In this document: positions 1-6,271 of the stretch, in pieces
How the letters are laid out: each line of letters opens with the position of its first letter
Numbering within the stretch: position 1 is the first letter of the stretch
Assembly: GCA_002304995.1 (NCBI GenBank)
Contig: DBPV01000105.1
Span: 762 to 13,115 of the forward strand
DNA from: Syntrophaceae bacterium UBA1411
GTDB lineage: Bacteria; Desulfobacterota; Syntrophia; Syntrophales; Smithellaceae
Direction: 5' to 3'
Length of the DNA: 12,354 nucleotides
The notes under the pieces: model-generated
What the model saw: only the letters and a program-made list of their open reading frames with translations
The model's database searches: none
What the model was told of the DNA's origin: nothing
Made by a program: the position numbers and the translations under genes

Positions 1-577
1 CGCATGCACGGCCCACGTGTCGCCCGTCACATCCGCGTCGCGAAGCTAACACCGCCCGGCGGAGGTTGTCAAGATGAAATTCCCAACGCTTCGCGCTGAC
101 TTATTTTAGCAAGTTCAATGCCACATTCCATAATCTTCCGCCGCTGTGACACCTTCCCCCAACAAGACAGTTTCCCAAACCAACGGCCCGCCGGCCCGGG
201 CCACTGGTCCGTTAAATGTTTGTACTGGAAATAATTGAGATATGTCAAACAACCTCCGCGCGGTCCGTCCGACAACCCCAAAGCCCGCTTGTGTCAATAT
301 TCACCACAAATCCCGTGATGCACGATACATATTCGCCGAAAAATGTCATCCCGGCACGAACTCTGTGTTGTTTTTAACACACACGGAATGGATTGTGAGG
401 CACATTGGTCAGGATGACAAACCGCAATCCGCCGCATTTATCGTTTATCTTTATGGCCTCTTGCCTGCCCACCATCTCCACCAACCGCAATTTGTTTTTT
501 GAGATAGTCAATCCTTTCATATTCTGGTATGAAACAGCGAAGTGCCATTCTTCAGGATAAAAAACGGACAGGAAAAC
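1..577. other. Intergenic or unassigned region without a convincing gene
   Basis: No reading frame here combines a good ribosome binding site, a recognisable protein and sensible length. The 86-codon frame at 242-502 (+) has only a weak Shine-Dalgarno and a low-complexity, His/Pro-rich product that I recognise as nothing. Visible structure: an 11-base inverted pair GCGGAGGTTGT (59-69) and ACAACCTCCGC (249-259); a 10-base palindrome GGCCCGGGCC (193-202); and a small inverted repeat TGTGTT-N6-AACACA (364-381). A frame open from the left edge ends at about base 99 and could be the tail of a gene outside the window, but I cannot support that. The last 75 bases probably hold the promoter of the PilZ gene. 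Confidence 0.5.
505..533 (+). promoter_or_regulatory. Possible sigma70 promoter with extended -10 for the PilZ gene
   Basis: A -35-like TAGTCA (505-510, 4 of 6 consensus) lies 17 bases before a -10-like TATGAA (528-533, 4 of 6). The -10 is preceded by TG plus one base (525-527), the extended -10 arrangement that compensates for weak hexamers. Transcription would start around 540, about 38 bases before the chosen ATG. This is pattern matching only. Confidence 0.33.
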
Positions 578-1252
578 ATGAAAAAAACGGACCTGAAAGC
601 CGGAATGCCGCTGGATGTCATCTTTGAAAACGAGCTTAACACCCCCAACGCCCATTACATGAAGGCGGCGGTCTACGATATTGACGATCAGTTCGTCGTC
701 ATTTCACAAACATCGCCGGCCCTCACCGGCCGTTTCCTTAACCGCCGGCTTTTAATCACTTTTTTAGTCCGCAGCGACAACCGGATACTGCGCTTCGGCA
801 TTCCCGCTCTGTTTACGGAGCTCATCGCCGCGTATCCCATGTCCTCGGGGAAAACAGCGGAAGCGCTCAGGCTCCAAAAGCAGGGGCAAGTCGAACCCAC
901 CGATTTTCGCATGTATTTTCGGGTCAAGCCCCCCTCCAGCGCCGATCTCGGCCTCTTTCTGGAGGAAAAGAAAGTGCAGCTGCTGGACATTTCCATCGGC
1001 GGCGCCAAATTTTCTTATTCCGAGCGGCAGTTCTTCCGCCCCGGCCAGAATGTTTCATTCAAACTGGTCCTTCGAGAAGCCATTTTTAATGTCGATGCCG
1101 TTGTCCGGAAGGTGCAGGAGACGTCCGGCGCCAGCCGGAATCTAGAGTACGTCAGCGTCGAATTCCGCCACCGGGACAGGAAAATCGAAACCGCGCTGGG
1201 TGGAGCGATCATGGACATTGAAAGAAGCCTGCTCAGCAGGGGAGCGGCGTAA
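578..1252 (+). CDS. PilZ-domain cyclic di-GMP-binding protein (YcgR-like layout)
   Basis: The 224-residue product is probably a cytoplasmic effector that binds cyclic di-GMP and changes motility, adhesion or another output. The C-terminal half (about 108-215) is a PilZ domain: it carries RxxxR (R111, R115) and then DISIGG (137-142), the two motifs that grip cyclic di-GMP in this family. The N-terminal half (about 5-100) is beta-rich and resembles the YcgR-type N-terminal flagellar-brake domain, a weaker call. No signal peptide or membrane segment is visible. I chose ATG 578 because AGGA (570-573) lies just upstream; an in-frame GTG at 542 would add 12 residues but has a poor ribosome site. 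The next gene starts 51 bases downstream on the same strand. The output process cannot be read from the window. Confidence 0.85.
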   Translation: MKKTDLKAGMPLDVIFENELNTPNAHYMKAAVYDIDDQFVVISQTSPALTGRFLNRRLLITFLVRSDNRILRFGIPALFTELIAAYPMSSGKTAEALRLQKQGQVEPTDFRMYFRVKPPSSADLGLFLEEKKVQLLDISIGGAKFSYSERQFFRPGQNVSFKLVLREAIFNVDAVVRKVQETSGASRNLEYVSVEFRHRDRKIETALGGAIMDIERSLLSRGAA

Positions 1253-1303
1253 ACCGTTGATTATTTCAAAAACCAGACAATCAAAATTCAGGAGGCTTTA
1301 GCC

Positions 1304-1408
1304 ATGTCAAAATCCAAAGACAAGATCAAAGACAACAAGAAAAAACCGTCCAAGACCGCCAAGGAAAAGAAAGAAGCCAAAAAACTGAAAAAAGCGACAA
1401 AAGAATAA
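1304..1408 (+). CDS. Small lysine-rich basic protein, 34 residues
   Basis: This short gene encodes 34 residues, 16 of them lysine, with only a few hydrophobic residues (Ile8, Leu28, some Ala). It has a strong Shine-Dalgarno AGGAGG (1290-1295) spaced 8 bases from ATG and a clear TAA stop, which is why I call it real despite its size. The composition suggests a disordered or single-helix polycation that could bind nucleic acid or acidic surfaces, somewhat like the tails of small histone-like proteins; no family is recognised. It lies between the PilZ gene and an RNA-nuclease-type gene on the same strand, so a role with RNA is possible but speculative. The AAA/AAG-rich codons could also make it a chance frame in A-rich DNA, though the ribosome site argues against that. 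Confidence 0.6.
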   Translation: MSKSKDKIKDNKKKPSKTAKEKKEAKKLKKATKE

Positions 1409-1429
1409 AGAGGCCATGGATTGTCGTTG

Positions 1430-1478
1430 ACAGGCCGGCAGGCGGCCGGCTGTTCCGGCAAACGCCCGTCGCCGGACA
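1430..1478 (+). other. Two overlapping GC-rich hairpins in the leader of the beta-CASP nuclease gene
   Basis: ACAG-g-CCGGC (1430-1439) can pair with GCCGGCTGT (1445-1453), with one bulged base and a 5-base loop. TGT-t-CCGGC (1451-1459) can pair with GCCGGACA (1471-1478), with one bulge and an 11-base loop. The two stems share TGT at 1451-1453, so they compete at that point. No T-run follows either, so they are not ordinary intrinsic terminators. They could be a processing, stability or attenuation element ahead of the start at 1508. Confidence 0.4.
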
Positions 1479-1507
1479 TCCGTAAATACGCGACAGAAGG
1501 ATTGCTC

Positions 1508-3139
1508 ATGAAAATTAAATTTCTCGGGGCGGCGCGGACCGTCACGGGCTCCTGTTACATCATTGAAACGCAGCAGGCCCGCTTTGCCGTCGACTGCGGC
1601 ATGCACCAGGGGTCCGATGCCATTGAAAAACGCAACTGGGACATCGCTCCCTATGATCCGGCGCGCCTGGATTTTTTCCTCATCACCCATGCGCATATCG
1701 ATCATTCCGGCCTTCTGCCCCGGATGGTCCAGCACGGCTTTGCCGGACCGATTTATCTCACCTGGCCCACCGCCGATCTGGTTAAAATTCTGCTTCTGGA
1801 CAGCGCTCACATTCAGGAGGTGGAAGCCGCCGGAAAAAACAAGCGGCTCCAGCGCACCGGCCTTGCCGCCGACGCTCTTCCGCTGTACACGACAGCGGAT
1901 GCGGAAGCGGTCGCGCCTTTTTTAAAGCCCCGCGGCTACGATGAATTTTTCAGCCCCGCGCCGGGCGTTCGCGTCCGTTTTCAGGATGCCGGCCACATCC
2001 TGGGCGCCGCCATCATTGAACTGTTCATCGAGGAAAACGGCGCATGCACCAAGCTGGTTTTTTCCGGCGATATCGGCCGCCCCAACCAGCTTCTGATGCA
2101 GGATCCCAGTTCCGTCCACCAGGCGGATTATCTTTTCATGGAATCGACTTACGGCAACCGCAACCACAAAGGCGAACGCGAAAGCCTCGATGAACTGGCC
2201 GAAGCCATCCGCTACAGCTACCGCAAAGGCGAAAAGGTCGTGATACCCGCCTTTGCGGTGGAAAGAACGCAGGAAATCCTCTACTCCCTGCACCTGCTTT
2301 TGCGCGACGGCCGTCTGCCCAAGGACATGCCGGTTTATCTGGACAGTCCGCTCGCCATCAAGGCGACGGATATCTTCCGCCGCTATCACAGCTACCTCGA
2401 CGGCGACACGCAGGAACTCCTCAAAAACGGCGAGGATCCGCTCCGCCTGCCCAATCTGAAACTGTCCGTCAGCACACAGGAGTCCGTCCGGATCAACGAA
2501 ACCCGGGAACCGGCCGTCGTCATTTCCGCAAGCGGCATGGCCAACGCCGGACGCATCAAGCATCATCTGCGCCACAACCTGTGGCGTCCGGGCGCCAGCA
2601 TTGTCTTTGTCGGTTTTCAGGCGGAAGGAACGCCGGGGCGCCGCATCGTGGACGGCGCGAAAAAAATCCGCATTTTCAACGAAGACATCGCCGTCGGGGC
2701 CAGAATCTTCACCATCAACGGATTTTCCGCCCACGCCGGACAGGACCAGCTTCTCGACTGGCTGGCCGATTTTAAAAACGGCAGCCTGCAAGTGTTCCTC
2801 GTCCACGGAGAATTTTCCGCTCAGGAGCATCTGGCAGGGCTGATTCGTGAAAAATTCGGCTTCCCCGTAACGATTCCGGAATATCTCGAAGAAATCGTCT
2901 TGAAAGCCGGCGCCCAAATGGAAGAAATCAAACCGGCGGCTGTCGAGGCCGGTCCGGTCAGCCTGGACCGGCTGATCATTGATTTGAGAAACGAACTCGA
3001 TGACATGGGCGGCAGGATGGATGACCTTCACCGCCTTCCCGCGGATCAGCAGGTCCGGATCGCCGAACTTCTGCGGCGGGCCGCGGCCAATATCGGAGAG
3101 ATAAGAGACAGGTCTCAGGAGGTTCAAGGTTCAAGGTAG
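1508..3139 (+). CDS. Metallo-beta-lactamase / beta-CASP ribonuclease
   Basis: The 543-residue product belongs to the MBL-fold, beta-CASP RNA-processing group (related to CPSF73, archaeal aCPSF and Thermus TTHA0252), whose members cleave RNA with two zinc ions in the cytoplasm. Metal motifs: HAHIDH (61-66), His163 in GHILGA, Asp188 in SGDIG, and His433 in LVHGE. The beta-CASP domain shows MESTYGNR (211-218), SASGMANAGR (340-349) and FSAHAG (406-411, His409). The core ends near 468; residues 470-543 form a charged, probably helical extension beyond the usual core, perhaps for dimerisation or a partner. I chose ATG 1508 because AAGGA (1497-1501) precedes it and the protein then opens with the typical MKIKFLGAARTVTGS; a TTG at 1421 would add 29 uncharacteristic residues. 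The last codons and stop lie in a short direct repeat. The RNA substrate is unknown. Confidence 0.9.
   Translation: MKIKFLGAARTVTGSCYIIETQQARFAVDCGMHQGSDAIEKRNWDIAPYDPARLDFFLITHAHIDHSGLLPRMVQHGFAGPIYLTWPTADLVKILLLDSAHIQEVEAAGKNKRLQRTGLAADALPLYTTADAEAVAPFLKPRGYDEFFSPAPGVRVRFQDAGHILGAAIIELFIEENGACTKLVFSGDIGRPNQLLMQDPSSVHQADYLFMESTYGNRNHKGERESLDELAEAIRYSYRKGEKVVIPAFAVERTQEILYSLHLLLRDGRLPKDMPVYLDSPLAIKATDIFRRYHSYLDGDTQELLKNGEDPLRLPNLKLSVSTQESVRINETREPAVVISASGMANAGRIKHHLRHNLWRPGASIVFVGFQAEGTPGRRIVDGAKKIRIFNEDIAVGARIFTINGFSAHAGQDQLLDWLADFKNGSLQVFLVHGEFSAQEHLAGLIREKFGFPVTIPEYLEEIVLKAGAQMEEIKPAAVEAGPVSLDRLIIDLRNELDDMGGRMDDLHRLPADQQVRIAELLRRAAANIGEIRDRSQEVQGSR
3121..3137 (+). repeat. Tandem GGTTCAA repeat at the 3' end of the nuclease gene
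   Basis: GGTTCAA occurs twice in tandem followed by GGT, and the stop codon TAG begins on the last T. The final residues V-Q-G-S-R are encoded by it. Related CAAGGT-type sequence flanks the intergenic region at 8661-8815, so this may be a scrap of a dispersed intergenic repeat. Confidence 0.5.
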
Positions 3140-3141
3140 GC

Positions 3142-3185
3142 TTTATCTTTCGGCTGCGTTATGGTAAAATCTCACATCGTATAAG
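3142..3185 (+). promoter_or_regulatory. Weak candidate promoter for the aldehyde/alcohol operon
   Basis: The 132-base gap before the operon holds two -10-like hexamers, TAAAAT (3165-3170) and TATAAG (3180-3185), each 5 of 6 to consensus. Neither has a good -35: the nearest match for the first is TTTATC or TTATCT (3142-3148, 3 of 6). An imperfect inverted repeat AAGCA-ATATC / GATAT-GCTT (3184-3192 with 3204-3212) lies just downstream and could be an operator. No convincing sigma54 element was seen. The lack of a better promoter suggests an activator-dependent start. Confidence 0.2.
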
Positions 3186-3271
3186 CAATATCGGCGCTGT
3201 CATGATATGCTTGCCTTATTCACGTCCCACGGAAACACGAAAGTTTTTTTACATAAAAAGGAGGATCATTC

Positions 3272-3802
3272 ATGAGTATCGTGAAGGACATCCCATCTGC
3301 GAAAAAACCGTTTAAGCGGGCGTACGTCGGAATTTTTTTGTGGTTTACCGGCCGCGCCATCCAGGCTGCGGCCAAGGTGGACAAAGAGGTCAAAAAAGAA
3401 TTCGACAATCTCCCCGATGATTTTACGTTTTCCCTGGGCTGCCTGCCCAACGGTCCCTCGATGGTGATCGGCAAGCGCAACGGCGCCGTGAAGTATCTGG
3501 GCGGCAATCCCGGTCAACATAAAGTCCATGTCCGTTTGGCGATTAAAAGTGTGGACGCGGCTTTTCTGATTCTGTCCTTCCAGGAAAGCACCGCGCTCGC
3601 GACTACCCGCAATCGACTGATTACGGATGGCGAAGTCCCTTATGCCCTGGCGGTGATCAGGATTCTCGATATCGTGGAAGTTTACCTCCTTCCCAAGATC
3701 ATCGCCGGTCTGGCCGTGAAGCGTTATCCAAAGCAGTGGTCCGCGGGACGCAAGCTCGGGGGTCGAATCGGCATCTATACGCGCACCATTCTGGGAATCT
3801 GA
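3272..3802 (+). CDS. SCP2-like small protein, first gene of the aldehyde/alcohol operon
   Basis: The product has 176 residues and no catalytic motif I recognise. Residues about 45-155 look like an SCP2 (sterol carrier protein 2) type fold: a beta-rich stretch around FTFSLGCLPNGP (51-62), a K-x-V-x-V-R-L strand (84-89), then helices rich in Ala/Leu/Ile (94-110 and 122-150). SCP2 domains bind fatty acyl chains, acyl-CoAs or other lipids in a hydrophobic tunnel, so a role holding a hydrophobic substrate for the following enzymes is a reasonable guess. No signal peptide is evident; the hydrophobic patch at 18-34 is too short and interrupted to be a confident membrane helix. The start has a strong AAGGAGG (3258-3264) 7 bases before ATG, and the next gene begins 15 bases after the stop. 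The family call is from pattern only. Confidence 0.6.
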   Translation: MSIVKDIPSAKKPFKRAYVGIFLWFTGRAIQAAAKVDKEVKKEFDNLPDDFTFSLGCLPNGPSMVIGKRNGAVKYLGGNPGQHKVHVRLAIKSVDAAFLILSFQESTALATTRNRLITDGEVPYALAVIRILDIVEVYLLPKIIAGLAVKRYPKQWSAGRKLGGRIGIYTRTILGI

Positions 3803-3817
3803 GGAAAGGAAGACATC

Positions 3818-4963
3818 ATGAATCCAGTGCCTGTTTTTGCATTTACCTGTCCGGTGAAAACGAATTCGGGAAATAAGGCGCTTGAGCATCTGCCGGTCGA
3901 ACTGGCCGGTCTTAATGCCTGCCGTCCCTTGATTATTACAAGCGCGAAGGCCGTCGGCCGGAAAGCTATCCGGACACTGCAAAATGCCTTCGGCGACTCG
4001 GGTATGACCCTGGGGCTTTTCGATGGAGTGACGAAAACGGCCGATCTCGGGCTTATCGAACATCTGAAAAACATCTGTCTGGGAAAAAAGTATGATGCCA
4101 TTATTGCGTTGGGAGGATACGACATCGTCGATGCGGCCAAGGTGCTGAATCTGGCCGTCTCGCTGAAAATGGCCGACGCACATAAGCTTTCTCCCCAAAC
4201 GCCTGTTCTCCGGCATTTGTCGCCCCTTGTGGTTGTGCCGACGGCCGCGGCGTCCGGTTTGGAAACATCGAAATTTGCTCATTTCAGCAGAAGGATCTAT
4301 TCTTCAGAATATCTGGCGCCCAATCTGGTGGTTATCGATCCCCGTCTGACAAGGGCAGCCGACGGAAAAACGATCGCCGCAACGGGTCTTGCCGCTTTGG
4401 GGCGGGCCGTCGAGTCCCATATCAGCGCCGATGCGAATCCGTTTCGGGACGCCTACTCTTTTGCCGCTATCCGGTTCGTCAAGGAAAATCTCCCCGCCGC
4501 CGTCAACAAGCCCGCGGACAGGAAGGCGTCGCTCGCCATTCTTAATGCCGCGTCCATGTCCGGTTGCGCCGCATCCGAAGCGAATTCGGCGCGGCTCCAT
4601 AAACTCGGGCAGGTATTTTACGATATGCAACACATTCCCACGGGAGTCATCATGGGGATGTGTCTGCCGCATGTCCTTGGCGATTATCTGCAGGAAGGCG
4701 TAAACGACCTTGCAGCCCTTCTTCTGCCGCTTGTGGGAGACGATGAATTCTCGCGGACGCCGGCGGCAAAGCGGGCGGATGCCGCCCTGGCCGTTCTTGG
4801 CCGTTTCCTTGCCGATCTTTACGGCGCACTGGGAAAGGATCTGCCGCGCAATCTCAGGGAGGCCGGGGTTCCCGGCTATATAATGGAAGATATTCTGGAT
4901 GTCCTGGGTAAGGACAACGAGGGGCCTTACTTGCGCACGGTTGTCGAACGGATCGCAGGATGA
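3818..4963 (+). CDS. Degenerate iron-alcohol-dehydrogenase paralogue, probably catalytically dead
   Basis: The 381-residue product aligns along its length with the next gene's iron-containing alcohol dehydrogenase: YDAIIALGG matches CDAIIAVGG, VVVPTAAASGLE matches IAVPTTAGTGSE, and LLLPLVG plus a shared R-x-TP-x-x-x-RAD segment match near the C-terminus. All four family metal ligands are replaced: Asp to Ala192, His to Arg196, His to Gln265 and His to Thr275, at the same spacings as in the neighbour. The nucleotide loop GGGS is GGYD (99-102). The frame is uninterrupted and has a good ribosome site (AAGGA, 3806-3810), so this is not a decayed pseudogene. Likely roles are a structural or regulatory partner of the active dehydrogenase or a new binding function. 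It lacks about 30 C-terminal residues of its neighbour. Metal-dependent oxidation of alcohols seems ruled out. Confidence 0.85.
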   Translation: MNPVPVFAFTCPVKTNSGNKALEHLPVELAGLNACRPLIITSAKAVGRKAIRTLQNAFGDSGMTLGLFDGVTKTADLGLIEHLKNICLGKKYDAIIALGGYDIVDAAKVLNLAVSLKMADAHKLSPQTPVLRHLSPLVVVPTAAASGLETSKFAHFSRRIYSSEYLAPNLVVIDPRLTRAADGKTIAATGLAALGRAVESHISADANPFRDAYSFAAIRFVKENLPAAVNKPADRKASLAILNAASMSGCAASEANSARLHKLGQVFYDMQHIPTGVIMGMCLPHVLGDYLQEGVNDLAALLLPLVGDDEFSRTPAAKRADAALAVLGRFLADLYGALGKDLPRNLREAGVPGYIMEDILDVLGKDNEGPYLRTVVERIAG

Positions 4964-4999
4964 CAAACGCCGGACTAAAAAAAGGAAAAGGTGATTCCT

Positions 5000-6247
5000 A
5001 TGCTCTTGCCAGATTATTATGAATTTTGCTGTCGTGTGAAAATTGTCGCAGGTCATGACGCCTTGGAAAAGATACCCGAGCTGCTGACCGAGAGAGGCGC
5101 GAAAAGACCTCTGATCATCACGGACAAGGGTGTCGCTTCAGCCGGACTTATCGATATCGTGTCTGCGGCGCTCAAGGATCGCCTTTTCGCGGACTTGATT
5201 GCCGACAACGTTCCGCCGGATTCGGATCTCCGCGTCGTCAATCAACTGGCGAAACTTTATCAAGAGAATGACTGCGATGCCATTATCGCCGTCGGCGGCG
5301 GTTCCGTCATGGATACGGCCAAGGGTGTCAACATTGTTGTTTCGGAAAATGCCGCGGATCTGATGGCGTTCAGCGGCGTGGGCGCGCTCAAACGTCCTCT
5401 GAAACCGCTGATTGCCGTTCCCACCACGGCGGGAACCGGATCGGAAGTTACCCAGGTAGCCGTCATCAAGGATCATGAAAAACATTTAAAAATGGCCTTC
5501 GGCAGTTATTTTCTGCTGCCGGACATCTCCGTGCTGGATTCCCGGATGACCATGACCATGCCGCCGTTGATCACGGCCATGACCGGCATGGACGCCTTGA
5601 GCCATGCCGTGGAGGCTTATTATTGCCTGCAGAAAAATCCCTTGAGCGATGCCCACTCTCTGGCTGCCGTCAGGATGATTTATCACTATCTGCCGATCGT
5701 TGCTGAAAATCCTTCCGACCGGAATGCCCGCCTGTCCATGGCTGTCGGCGCCTGTCTGGCCGGCATCGCCTTTTCCAATTCCATGGTCGGACTGGTGCAC
5801 AATTTGGGGCATGCGACGGGATCGGTCTGCGGCGTTCCGCACGGCATATGCATGGCCATTATGCTGCCTTACGGTCTTGAATACAATATGCATAAACGCG
5901 AGGAAGCTATCGCCGGTCTCCTTTTGCCCATGACCGGCGAGGCGGTTTACCGCGAAACACCGCCTGCACAAAGGGCGGACAAGGTTGTTTCCCTGATCCG
6001 GCAGTTGAATGCCGATCTCAACACGATAACCGGCGGTCGGCATGCCCGGTTTTTTCAGGAGGTCAAAGACCGCGAGGGGAAGCCGCTGGTGCCCAGGGAA
6101 GTCCTGCCCGAAATCGCGAGGGCGGCGCTGTCCGACGGCGCATCCATATATAATCCCGAAGATACGGATTATGAAGATAATCTGATGGTGCTGGAAGCGG
6201 CCTGGGAGGGGATTCCGCTGGATCGGAATAAAATAAAAAGGGGCTGA
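5000..6247 (+). CDS. Iron-containing alcohol dehydrogenase
   Basis: The 415-residue product is a type III alcohol dehydrogenase (FucO, AdhB, butanol dehydrogenase family), a cytoplasmic NAD(P)-dependent enzyme that interconverts an alcohol and an aldehyde. The nucleotide-binding domain shows GGGSVMDTAK (99-108) and PTTAGTGSE (141-149). The metal domain has all four ligands: Asp198 and His202 in GMDALSHAVE, His271 in NLGHATG, His281 in VPHG. Length is a little above the usual 380-400. I chose ATG 5000 because AAGGTGA (4988-4994) sits 5 bases upstream; the in-frame GTG at 4991 is a workable alternative adding three residues. It follows its degenerate paralogue by 36 bases and precedes the AOR gene by 24, so its aldehyde is probably the AOR substrate or product. 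The specific alcohol cannot be read from sequence. Confidence 0.92.
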   Translation: MLLPDYYEFCCRVKIVAGHDALEKIPELLTERGAKRPLIITDKGVASAGLIDIVSAALKDRLFADLIADNVPPDSDLRVVNQLAKLYQENDCDAIIAVGGGSVMDTAKGVNIVVSENAADLMAFSGVGALKRPLKPLIAVPTTAGTGSEVTQVAVIKDHEKHLKMAFGSYFLLPDISVLDSRMTMTMPPLITAMTGMDALSHAVEAYYCLQKNPLSDAHSLAAVRMIYHYLPIVAENPSDRNARLSMAVGACLAGIAFSNSMVGLVHNLGHATGSVCGVPHGICMAIMLPYGLEYNMHKREEAIAGLLLPMTGEAVYRETPPAQRADKVVSLIRQLNADLNTITGGRHARFFQEVKDREGKPLVPREVLPEIARAALSDGASIYNPEDTDYEDNLMVLEAAWEGIPLDRNKIKRG

Positions 6248-6271
6248 AAAAAAACGAAAAGGAATATTGCC

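Noticed and set aside
1..99. Tail of a gene entering from the left edge
   Set aside because: The open frame is too short and featureless to support.
242..502. 86-codon open frame on the + strand
   Set aside because: Weak ribosome site, no recognisable protein, odd composition; likely chance.
1427..1432. Perfect TTGACA as a -35 box for the nuclease gene
   Set aside because: No acceptable -10 lies 16-18 bases downstream; the sequence there is GC-rich hairpin.
1922..3127. Long (401-codon) open frame on the minus strand
   Set aside because: Lies opposite the beta-CASP nuclease, whose motifs are certain; a codon-bias shadow.
3266..4282. 338-codon open frame on the minus strand
   Set aside because: Antisense across two clear operon genes and shows no family motif.
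4991..4999. GTG 4991 as the start of the intact ADH
   Set aside because: ATG 5000 has a well-spaced AAGGTGA; the difference is only three residues, so GTG stays possible.
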